Notes under the pieces: generated by a model
Database searches by the model: none
Told to the model about the DNA's origin: nothing
The model's input: the letters and a program-made list of their open reading frames with translations, nothing else
Position numbers and translations under genes: made by a program
Origin: Desulfobulbaceae bacterium UBA2273
GTDB taxonomy: Bacteria > Desulfobacterota > Desulfobulbia > Desulfobulbales > Desulfurivibrionaceae
Direction of reading: 5' to 3'
DNA length: 64,000 nt
NCBI GenBank assembly: GCA_002347095.1
Contig: DDWZ01000023.1
Span: 62,001-126,000, forward strand
Shown here: piece after piece, positions 16,989 to 25,895 of the stretch
Layout of the letters: every line of letters begins with the position of its first letter
Position numbering within the stretch: position 1 is the first letter of the stretch

Positions 16989-17825
16989 TTACACAGACAG
17001 GAGTCCATCCGGCAACTCCTCGACCCCGACCACGACGATTCCAGCCCGATTCGCCGCCTCGATCACAGCCTCCCGGTCAAAGAGCAGGGATTGGCCTGTT
17101 TCCACCGCCAGGACAGCACCCTTGACCGAGGCCATGGTCTCGATGGTTTTTACGCCAATGGCAGGCAGGTCGAAACGGAAGTCCTGCTTGGGCTTTTTCA
17201 CCTTAACGACCACAACCTTTTCTTTGCCCAGCGCGCCGCCCCGGGTGATGGCGGCATCCGTCCCCTCAATGGCCTCCACCGCCAGCACGGTGCGGTCCCG
17301 GACCACCACGCACTGCCCGATATCCAAAGCGCCGATGGCCCGGGCGGTCTGCCAGCCGAAACGGATATCCTCCATCTGCTCGGCAGTGGGTTTTTTCTTG
17401 GTAAGCACCCCCTTGGGGAAGAGCAGGTCCTTGAGATAGAGGGTGGACTCCAGAACGTGAATGCCTTCCTGTTCCAGAACCCCGGCCACTGCCCGCAGGA
17501 TCGCGTCGTCCTGGCGGATGTCTATCTTGTTCCACAGGGTCAGCCCCTTGAGGTCCGGCCAGACATCCTTGAAAATCTTGGTTTTGGTGATGGCGCCCAA
17601 AAAGACGGTTTCCGTAACATCATGTTCCCGGAAAAAACTTATGATCCGCCCCAACTGGCCGAGTTTTACCCAGCAGAACCGGTCGGCCACGGTTTCGAGC
17701 TCTGGCCAGGACTCTCCCTGGTGCGCCACGATCACCACCTCGCGCCCCGCCTTTTTGGCGGCCTCGGCAAAAAGCTTCGGAAACTGACCGCCGCCGGCGA
17801 TGATGCCGATGCTATTCTTCGTCAT
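16989..17825 (-). CDS. lpxI: UDP-2,3-diacylglucosamine pyrophosphatase LpxI
   Basis: A 278-residue DUF1009/LpxI protein, beginning MTKNSIGIIAGGGQFPKL. It carries LGAITKTKIF and the DAAITRGG segment typical of LpxI, and ends VVGVEELPDGLL. LpxI cleaves UDP-2,3-diacylglucosamine to lipid X, the fourth step of lipid A synthesis, and replaces LpxH in many Desulfobacterota and Alphaproteobacteria. The start at 17825 overlaps the end of lpxA by 14 bases, so translation is likely coupled. Confidence 0.94.
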   Translation of the reverse strand: MTKNSIGIIAGGGQFPKLFAEAAKKAGREVVIVAHQGESWPELETVADRFCWVKLGQLGRIISFFREHDVTETVFLGAITKTKIFKDVWPDLKGLTLWNKIDIRQDDAILRAVAGVLEQEGIHVLESTLYLKDLLFPKGVLTKKKPTAEQMEDIRFGWQTARAIGALDIGQCVVVRDRTVLAVEAIEGTDAAITRGGALGKEKVVVVKVKKPKQDFRFDLPAIGVKTIETMASVKGAVLAVETGQSLLFDREAVIEAANRAGIVVVGVEELPDGLLSV

Positions 17826-18615
17826 CACCGGCCATACGCACGGCCCCGCGTTTCGAGGTGGCAAAGAAATTCACCAGCTTGGCAACCGGCGCGCAATCGG
17901 GAATCTCCTCCAGAGTCTTGGCAAGCGCATCCTGGAGCAGCAATTCCGGGCTGCGGAAGATAATCTTGTACGCCTGCCCCAGTTTTTTGATCTCATCGGC
18001 GGAAAAACCAGACCTTCGCAGGCCGATGCGGTTGATCCCGGTCACCCGCATCTGGTTGCGGATGCCGGCCATGATCACATAGGGGGGCACATCCTTGCTG
18101 AGCCCGGACATGCCGCCGATGTAGGCATACTCGCCGATGCGGACAAACTGGTGCACGGCGGTAAGCCCCCCGATGATCACCCGGTCGGCGACCTCGACAT
18201 GCCCGCCCAGGGTGGCGGCATTGGCCATGATCACATGATCCCCGACCACGCAGTCATGGGCGATGTGAGTGTAGGCCATCAGCAGATTGCCGCTGCCCAC
18301 CGTGGTTACCCCATGGCCGCCCGGGGTGCCGCGGTGGATGGAAACATACTCCCGGATCTGATTATCGTCGCCGATAACCAGCCGGGTGGGCTCGTTGTTG
18401 TATTTCAAATCCTGGGGCGGCCCGCCAATATTGGTGAAGGAGCCGATGGTATTGCGGGCGCCGATGGTGGTAAGACCGGTGATAACGGCATGGGGGCAGA
18501 CCACGCAATCAGGGCCGATCTCCACCCCTTTCTCGATAACGGCATAGGGGCCCACGGTGGTGGAGGCATGGACCTTCGCCTCGGGATCAATAACTGCGGT
18601 AGGATGTATGTTCAT
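17812..18615 (-). CDS. lpxA: UDP-N-acetylglucosamine acyltransferase LpxA
   Basis: A 267-residue hexapeptide-repeat enzyme. It begins MNIHPTAVIDPEAKVHAST, contains PPQDLKYNNEPTRLVIGD and NLLMAYTHIAHDCVVG with the catalytic His, and has the helical C-terminal domain. It transfers the 3-hydroxyacyl chain from ACP to UDP-GlcNAc, the first step of lipid A synthesis. It lies between fabZ (65-base gap) and lpxI (overlapping). Confidence 0.97.
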   Translation of the reverse strand: MNIHPTAVIDPEAKVHASTTVGPYAVIEKGVEIGPDCVVCPHAVITGLTTIGARNTIGSFTNIGGPPQDLKYNNEPTRLVIGDDNQIREYVSIHRGTPGGHGVTTVGSGNLLMAYTHIAHDCVVGDHVIMANAATLGGHVEVADRVIIGGLTAVHQFVRIGEYAYIGGMSGLSKDVPPYVIMAGIRNQMRVTGINRIGLRRSGFSADEIKKLGQAYKIIFRSPELLLQDALAKTLEEIPDCAPVAKLVNFFATSKRGAVRMAGDDEE

Positions 18616-18679
18616 TGCGCCTTCGCTTGGGTTTGGTTGGTTGAAACATCAAAAACGGATGAAAGACTTCCGGGGACGC

Positions 18680-19126
18680 TCAGGCAAAAGTTGCCATGAG
18701 CTCCGCTTCGGCCACGAGCTTGCCGTCGACATAGGCCTTGCCGTCCATTTTCCAAAACCTGGCCTTGCGCTTGCTCACCGAAAGCTCGTAATACAACTGG
18801 TCTCCAGGCACGACCTTTTGCCGGAATTTCACGCCGTCAAGACCTGCAAAATAAACGAGCTTGCTGGCAACCGCCTCGGGATCGGTGACATAGGCAAGGA
18901 TCGCACCGACCTGGGCCATGCCTTCGAGGATCAAGACCCCTGGCATAACGGGTTGCGAGGGAAAATGCCCCTGGAAAAAATTCTCGTTCATGGTCACGTT
19001 TTTGTACCCCCGGATGGATTCGCCGAGGTGCATCTCGACAATGCGGTCCACCATGAGAAAGGGATACCTGTGCGGTAAAATCTTCAGGATTTCCAGGATA
19101 TCAAGCTGCTGCAAATCAGAATCCAT
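18680..19126 (-). CDS. fabZ: 3-hydroxyacyl-ACP dehydratase FabZ
   Basis: A 148-residue hot-dog-fold enzyme with LPHRYPFLMVDRIVE (catalytic His), GHFPSQPVMPGVLILEGMAQ (catalytic Glu) and FAGLDGVKFRQKVVPGD, all standard for FabZ. It removes water from 3-hydroxyacyl-ACP in fatty acid elongation and competes with LpxA/LpxD for the same substrates, which explains its place between lpxD and lpxA. Confidence 0.97.
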   Translation of the reverse strand: MDSDLQQLDILEILKILPHRYPFLMVDRIVEMHLGESIRGYKNVTMNENFFQGHFPSQPVMPGVLILEGMAQVGAILAYVTDPEAVASKLVYFAGLDGVKFRQKVVPGDQLYYELSVSKRKARFWKMDGKAYVDGKLVAEAELMATFA

Positions 19127-19202
19127 GCCACCTCTCCTCTCTAGTTACTGGGCCGAACCGACGCCGGGTCATCGTTGCTGTCCGCGGCGACCAGTCCGCA
19201 CG

Positions 19203-20276
19203 TTACCCGTTGCTTTCAGGACTATCCTCTTCGCCCGGCGTTATTGCCCGGGACAGCTCGGCAATCTGCCGTCTCAATTCCCGCATCTCCCGTACCATTT
19301 CCGGAAGTTTCGCATAGGCCGCGCTGGCGCGTAGCCAGGTTTTGTGGGGGATGGCCGGAATGCCGGCCACGATGGCGCCAGGTTCCAGGCTGTTATGCAC
19401 CCCTGATTTGGCCGCAACCATTACCCGGTCCCCGAGGTGGATGTGCCCGGCAAGACCGACCTGCCCTCCCAAAACCACATTGTTGCCGGTGGTAGTACTG
19501 CCGGCCATGCCCACTTGGGCGACAACCATTGCGTCCTCTCCGATCATCACATTATGACCAAGCTGCACGAGATTATCGATCTTCGTCCCCCGCTTGATCC
19601 AGGTCTTGCCGAAGGTGGCCCGGTCAATACAGGTATTGGCCCCGATCTCCACATCGTCATCGATCTGGACCACGCCGACCTGGGGCCGCTTGACATGGCG
19701 GCCGCTGCCGTCGGTGGCATAGCCGAAACCATCACTGCCGATCACGGTTCCGCTGTGGATGATAACCCGGTTCCCGATCCGGCAGCAGCGGCCGATCGTT
19801 ACATTGGCATACAGCACCACATCGTCGCCGATAACGGCGTCGTCATACACGACCACCCCCGGATGAAGCGCTACCCGCTGCCCAAGCCGAACCCGGTTGC
19901 CAAGATAGACCAGGGGGCTGATGGCAACCTCGGCGGGGATATGACAATCCTGGCCGACAACCGCCCGCGCATCGATGCCCGTGGCGACAAACGGTTCCGC
20001 GACAAACAGGGCATGGATGCGGGCCACGGCAAGGTAGGGATTCCTGACTCGAATCGCAGGCACGCTGATTTCGGTAACCGAATTCGGCACAATGATCGCC
20101 GAGGCCTTGCATTCGTCGAGCCGGGCCCCGCGTTTGAGATCGGCGACAAAGGTTATCTCGCCCTTGCCGGCACTGTCAAAATCGGCAACCCCGCCGATGA
20201 GCACCTCGGGGTCGCCAACCAGCTCTCCTTGAACCAGAGCAGCCAGTTCCGCAAGACGTTTCTGTTCGTAGGCCAT
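19203..20276 (-). CDS. lpxD: UDP-3-O-(3-hydroxyacyl)glucosamine N-acyltransferase LpxD
   Basis: A 357-residue enzyme: an N-terminal uridine-binding domain (MAYEQKRLAELAAL, DFDSAGKGEITFVA) and then a long left-handed beta-helix of hexapeptide repeats including SDGFGYA and QLGHNVMIGEDAMVVAQVG. It adds the second acyl chain in lipid A synthesis. The ATG at 20276 has GAGAGGGAG before it. It is the first gene of the lpxD-fabZ-lpxA-lpxI run. A dispersed repeat and the ihfA terminator lie just upstream. Confidence 0.96.
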   Translation of the reverse strand: MAYEQKRLAELAALVQGELVGDPEVLIGGVADFDSAGKGEITFVADLKRGARLDECKASAIIVPNSVTEISVPAIRVRNPYLAVARIHALFVAEPFVATGIDARAVVGQDCHIPAEVAISPLVYLGNRVRLGQRVALHPGVVVYDDAVIGDDVVLYANVTIGRCCRIGNRVIIHSGTVIGSDGFGYATDGSGRHVKRPQVGVVQIDDDVEIGANTCIDRATFGKTWIKRGTKIDNLVQLGHNVMIGEDAMVVAQVGMAGSTTTGNNVVLGGQVGLAGHIHLGDRVMVAAKSGVHNSLEPGAIVAGIPAIPHKTWLRASAAYAKLPEMVREMRELRRQIAELSRAITPGEEDSPESNG

Positions 20277-20356
20277 ATTCGCTCCCTCTCTCTGCGCACC
20301 GGACGCACAACAGCATTCCGAGGCATAAGAAAAAAAGTTCACCGTTGCTCACAACA

Positions 20357-20440
20357 ACCGCAACATTAAAAACGCCATGATCCGGATAAGGAACCGCAAC
20401 GAAATGGTCGCACGACCATGCTTGCCTCGCCACGGCCCCT
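20357..20440. repeat. dispersed palindromic repeat, copy B
   Basis: Read on the minus strand this copy starts AGGGGCCGTGGCGA, then CATTTCGTTGCGGTTCCTTAT and AATGTTGCGGTT. It shares order and spacing with copies at 22209-22288 and 50344-50450. It lies between the ihfA terminator and the lpxD leader. Confidence 0.6.
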
Positions 20441-20493
20441 AAAAAAAAAAGACGGGCTGCCTCCTTGCTGCCAAGGGAAACACAACCCGTCTT
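20441..20493 (-). terminator. intrinsic terminator after ihfA
   Basis: On the minus strand AAGACGGG (20486-20493) pairs with CCCGTCTT (20449-20456), with a 29-base loop that can fold further, followed by a run of at least ten T (20441-20450). It is 47 bases past the ihfA stop. Confidence 0.85.
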
Positions 20494-20539
20494 GCGAAAC
20501 GTGTCAGCGCCGAAAATCCGCGCCCCGGGAAAAGGGGGG

Positions 20540-20824
20540 CTAGTCTCCGTTGATCCTGGAACGCAGAAGTCCGGAGGGCTTGAAGGTCACAACCTTACGG
20601 GCTTCCAGAATCAGTTCATCTCCGGTCTGGGGATTTCTCCCGCGCCGGGCATTTTTCTTTTTCACGTTGAACTTGCCAAAACCACTGATCAACAGATCCT
20701 CACCGGTATTCAGGCATTTTTTAGCAATGCGCAGAAAAGCCTCAACGGCCTCGGCAGCTTGGGCCTTGGTGAAATTGTGATTTTGATAGACCTTTTGGAC
20801 AAGATCCGCTTTTGTCAGGGTCAT
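20540..20824 (-). CDS. ihfA: integration host factor alpha subunit (HU/IHF family)
   Basis: A 94-residue DNA-bending protein beginning MTLTKADLVQKVYQN, with ISGFGKFNVKKKNARRGRNPQTGDE, the beta-arm region that inserts into the minor groove and includes the conserved RNPxTG. The sequence is nearer to IhfA than to HU (length, GFGKF followed by KKKNARRGRNP). It follows eno by 50 bases and ends in a strong terminator. Confidence 0.88.
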   Translation of the reverse strand: MTLTKADLVQKVYQNHNFTKAQAAEAVEAFLRIAKKCLNTGEDLLISGFGKFNVKKKNARRGRNPQTGDELILEARKVVTFKPSGLLRSRINGD

Positions 20825-20874
20825 GGGGCACCCTCCTTTATTGGCTCATAACATGTTCAACTAACTGATAATTG

Positions 20875-22185
<1,311 letters not shown>

Positions 22186-22208
22186 TTAAGCCGCTGTCCA
22201 AATAATAA

Positions 22209-22288
22209 CCGTAACATCGAAATCCAGTGACCGGCATAAGGAGCCGTAACAAAATGATCACTGTAATAATTATTTCGTAACGGCTCCT
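22209..22288. repeat. dispersed palindromic repeat, copy A
   Basis: The ends are AGGAGCCGT (22240-22248) and ACGGCTCCT (22280-22288), inverted around an AT-rich centre, followed on the minus-strand reading by TATGCCGGTCACTGG and GATGTTACGG. It sits between pilC and eno. See copies B and C. Confidence 0.65.
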
Positions 22289-22318
22289 AAAAAACCAATA
22301 CAGGATACGCCCTGAAAA

Positions 22319-23530
22319 TCAACCGCCCACAGCCCCAGCCATGCTGAAGATGGGCAGATACATGGCAACAACCAACCCGCCGATCATACCGCCCAGAAAA
22401 CACATCATCAACGGCTCAATCGCCGCAGTCAGGTTTTCCACGGCCTGATCAACCTCTTCGTCGTAAAAATCCGCAATCTTGGTCAACATGACATCAAGTG
22501 CGCCCGTGGCTTCACCGACATTGATCATCTGCACCACCATGCCCGGAAACACCCCTGTCTCCTCCAGGGGCTCGGCAATGGCCCGGCCTTCGCTGATGCT
22601 GTCCGTCACCCGGAACACCGCCATTTCAATGATCTTGTTTCCCGCGGTTCTGGCCACGACATTGAGGGATTCCAGAATCGGCACCCCGCTTTGCAGCATG
22701 GTGCCGAGGGTCCGGGTGAACTTGGCCACCGCCACCCTGCGCAAAAGAGTGCCTACAATGGGCATATTCAGCAGCATCCGGTCCATCTCAATGCGGCCCT
22801 TCTCCGTCTTGTAAATCTTTTTCACCAGAAAAACCGCGGCAAAGATGGCGCCGATGACAAAATGGAAATTCCCTTTGGCGAACTCGCTCATATCGACAAC
22901 CAACTGGGTCGGTCCGGGCAGGGCGCCGCCAAAATCCGCGAACATCTTTTGAAAAACCGGCACCACGAAAACCAGCATCACCGCCATGACCACAAAAGAA
23001 ATACAGATGCAGATAATGGGGTAGGTCATCGCGCCCTTGACCTTCTTCTTGAGCGCCATGTTTTTTTCCATGAAGGAGGCGAGCCGGTTCAAGATGGTAT
23101 CCAGAATACCGCCGACCTCGCCGGCCTCAACCATGTTGCAATACAGCGTATCAAAGCAGGTGGGGTGCTTCTTCATGGCATCGGCAAAGGTGGTGCCGGT
23201 CTCGACATCCGCCCTGATTGCCCGCAAAACTTTCTTGAAGCTGGGATTTTCCATCTGCTCCCCCAAAATCTCCAGGCTTTGCACCAGAGGCAACCCTGCG
23301 TCGATCATGGTGGACAACTGACGGGTGAAGATAACCACATCCTTGCCGGTTATTTTCGGCTTTAAAAACTCAATATTTTCAAACATGTCCTTGGGGGCTT
23401 CTTTCAGCATGGACACCGTTATCCGCATCTTTTTCAGATGCGCTTGCGCCATGGCCTCGCTGGGCATTTCAAGCTTGCCCTTGCGTTTTTCCCCATAGGA
23501 GTTGACACCCTTCCAGATATAAAACGGCAT
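22319..23530 (-). CDS. pilC: type IV pilus/type II secretion inner-membrane platform protein PilC
   Basis: A 403-residue protein with two GspF/PilC domains, each preceded by a segment such as FTRQLSTMIDAGLPLVQSLEIL and FTRTLGTMLQSGVPILESL, and three membrane segments (about 170-195, 220-240, 375-395). It starts MPFYIWKGVN, typical of PilC. It forms the inner-membrane platform on which PilB and PilT act. No pilB, pilT or pilin gene is near, so the locus is separate from the main cluster. Confidence 0.93.
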   Translation of the reverse strand: MPFYIWKGVNSYGEKRKGKLEMPSEAMAQAHLKKMRITVSMLKEAPKDMFENIEFLKPKITGKDVVIFTRQLSTMIDAGLPLVQSLEILGEQMENPSFKKVLRAIRADVETGTTFADAMKKHPTCFDTLYCNMVEAGEVGGILDTILNRLASFMEKNMALKKKVKGAMTYPIICICISFVVMAVMLVFVVPVFQKMFADFGGALPGPTQLVVDMSEFAKGNFHFVIGAIFAAVFLVKKIYKTEKGRIEMDRMLLNMPIVGTLLRRVAVAKFTRTLGTMLQSGVPILESLNVVARTAGNKIIEMAVFRVTDSISEGRAIAEPLEETGVFPGMVVQMINVGEATGALDVMLTKIADFYDEEVDQAVENLTAAIEPLMMCFLGGMIGGLVVAMYLPIFSMAGAVGG

Positions 23531-23849
23531 ATCCCATCCCCTCTGTTGCTGAAATTAAACCGGCATTTATATCTTATATCTTAAGATTTTCTCAAAAACA
23601 ATAGATAGATAGCGTTTATTTATGTCGGCAAAATTCTTGCGTCCCGTCATTTTTGTCGACAGGGGGTCTCTCTCTGCCGCATCGCCGTCCGCTTTTTTTA
23701 TTGACACTCCACACTGGATAATTTAAATAAGCTGATTCATTAACGTGATGTTGCGCCGGTTTGCGGCGGCTCTCTGAATACCCCAACAACCAGTACCCGA
23801 CCAAGGGATGAACGCGAATCCCGATCTGGGTTTCATACGGAGGATGACA
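23531..23849. other. divergent intergenic region between pilC and the PxxKW gene
   Basis: AT-rich 319 bases, with TATATCTTATATCTTAAG close to pilC and a poly-T tract (23693-23699) close to the promoter of the plus-strand gene. No coding frame or hairpin of note. Confidence 0.5.
23701..23728 (+). promoter_or_regulatory. sigma-70-type promoter for the PxxKW gene
   Basis: TTGACA (23701-23706) is a perfect -35 box; TTAAAT (23723-23728) is a four-of-six -10 box after a 16-base spacer. A T-rich tract precedes the -35 box. The start codon is 120 bases further on. Confidence 0.45.
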
Positions 23850-24116
23850 ATGGCAAAAGCGGCTCCCAAGGACATGACCAGCAAATATACCACCGGCCAG
23901 TTTCAACAGATCATTGACAAATGTGAAGGTTGCGAACGTATGGTTGAGGTCGAGACAGCAAAGTATTGCTCCACCTACGCCATGCCGGAAGCCAAATGGC
24001 GCCTGGGTCTCTGTAATTTTGCAACCCATGTGAAACCAGAGATCAGCGTGTCCACACTCAAGATCAATCCCTTGAAGGCTTCAAAACGCGCCGCAACGAA
24101 GGGCAAGAAGAAATAA
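23850..24116 (+). CDS. PxxKW family cysteine-rich small protein
   Basis: An 88-residue protein starting MAKAAPKDMTSKYTTGQ. It has CEGCERMVE, a CSTYAMPEAKW stretch containing the diagnostic PxxKW, GLCNFATH and a lysine-rich tail. The four cysteines could bind zinc or an iron-sulfur cluster. The family is known mainly from sulfate-reducing and related Desulfobacterota; its function is not established. AGGATGACA precedes ATG at 23850, preferred over an upstream in-frame ATG at 23808. A strong shared terminator follows. Confidence 0.88.
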   Translation: MAKAAPKDMTSKYTTGQFQQIIDKCEGCERMVEVETAKYCSTYAMPEAKWRLGLCNFATHVKPEISVSTLKINPLKASKRAATKGKKK

Positions 24117-24134
24117 CCTTCCGTCTCTTTGCAG

Positions 24135-24184
24135 AATCTAAAAAAAAAGCCCTTCCGAATCCGGAAGGGCTTTTTTTTTAGATT
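24135..24184. terminator. bidirectional intrinsic terminator
   Basis: A nearly perfect palindrome with AAGCCCTTCCG and CGGAAGGGCTT arms and a four-base loop, flanked by A-runs and T-runs on both sides. It serves the PxxKW gene on the plus strand and the 183-residue gene on the minus strand. Confidence 0.93.
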
Positions 24185-24197
24185 ACCCATGCGAGAT

Positions 24198-24749
24198 TTA
24201 CAAGATGGCCTTGGGATACAGAGCACTCAGCAATTTCTCGTCCTCCTTGATCTCCTTGAACCTCTCATAGGCCTCCTGAAAATGGGCAGGTTTGTCCGCA
24301 TTCCCAGCCACCTTCGCCGCCGCCCGGGCCAAAAGCTCTTCCGAGCAGTCATACACCGCCTGAAAAACCTTATCAACGACCAATTCCGGAGTCTTCTCGT
24401 AAGGAGGGGGCGACTTGGTGATGGCAATAACCGCCTGCACCACCGTAGGCTCGGCGATGCACCGGAAAAGATCCGGCACATCATAGATGTCGGCAGCTCC
24501 CAGCATTTTTTCAATGAGGCTGCCGTTCAATGAATAGAGCAACCCACGAACCCGGGCCAGATTTCCTTCTCCATCCGGAGCCATGAACAACTTGAGATAT
24601 GGCGTTACTTCACTCGGACTCAGAACACCTTTCTTAAAAGCCGACTCAAGCCAGCGCAGTTGCATTTCCGGACTTCTGGCCACAAACGGCAGGTATTTCT
24701 CATACCATTTCCGTTTTTTCGCCGCCGCTCTCCCTGCTTCTGTAATCAT
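24198..24749 (-). CDS. uncharacterised soluble helical protein
   Basis: A 183-residue protein with no signal peptide or membrane segment. It begins MITEAGRAAAKKRKWYEKYLP and appears all-helical, with repeated amphipathic stretches (LRWLESAFKKGVLSPSEVTPYLKLFM, LLYSLNGSLIEKML) and a charged C-terminal helix (FKEIKEDEKLLSALYP). ATG at 24749 has GGAGAGG before it and was preferred over an in-frame upstream start. I do not recognise the family. It is divergent from the MoxR/VWA pair across 325 bases, so a functional link is possible but not shown. Confidence 0.65.
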   Translation of the reverse strand: MITEAGRAAAKKRKWYEKYLPFVARSPEMQLRWLESAFKKGVLSPSEVTPYLKLFMAPDGEGNLARVRGLLYSLNGSLIEKMLGAADIYDVPDLFRCIAEPTVVQAVIAITKSPPPYEKTPELVVDKVFQAVYDCSEELLARAAAKVAGNADKPAHFQEAYERFKEIKEDEKLLSALYPKAIL

Positions 24750-25074
24750 GCCTCTCCGTCCTCCCTCCCGAAGGGAACCCCTGGTTCTCATTCCTTTTCT
24801 TCAGAAAACTCGCAGGGTATTTCACACCCCTTACCCCCGCCGGCCGCCGCCGGCAAGTTTTTTCGTCCCCGCCCCACATTTTTTAACATCGCAACAATTC
24901 ACGATTCCAGCAGGGACCGAAGCGGCCGGCGGCCGTAATTGCAGCGCAACTTTTTAACTTTTCATGTTGCACACCTGTGCCATTTCCCCTTTTTTATTTG
25001 TAAATCCGTCATATTTGCATTTGCCCCCAGCGCCAACCGTCCTTATTTTCTTCCATCAAGGAGGGCGGCAACAG
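24750..25074. other. divergent intergenic region with GC-rich palindromes
   Basis: Between the 183-residue gene and the MoxR gene. It holds GCCGGCCGCCGCCGGC followed by AAGTTTTTTCG (about 24839-24865), a short hairpin plus T-run reading on the plus strand, and a complementary GCGGCCGGCGGCCG at about 24921-24936. These could pair with one another. No gene or convincing promoter is seen. Confidence 0.4.
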
Positions 25075-25881
<807 letters not shown>

Positions 25882-25895
25882 GCGGAGGCACCCCC

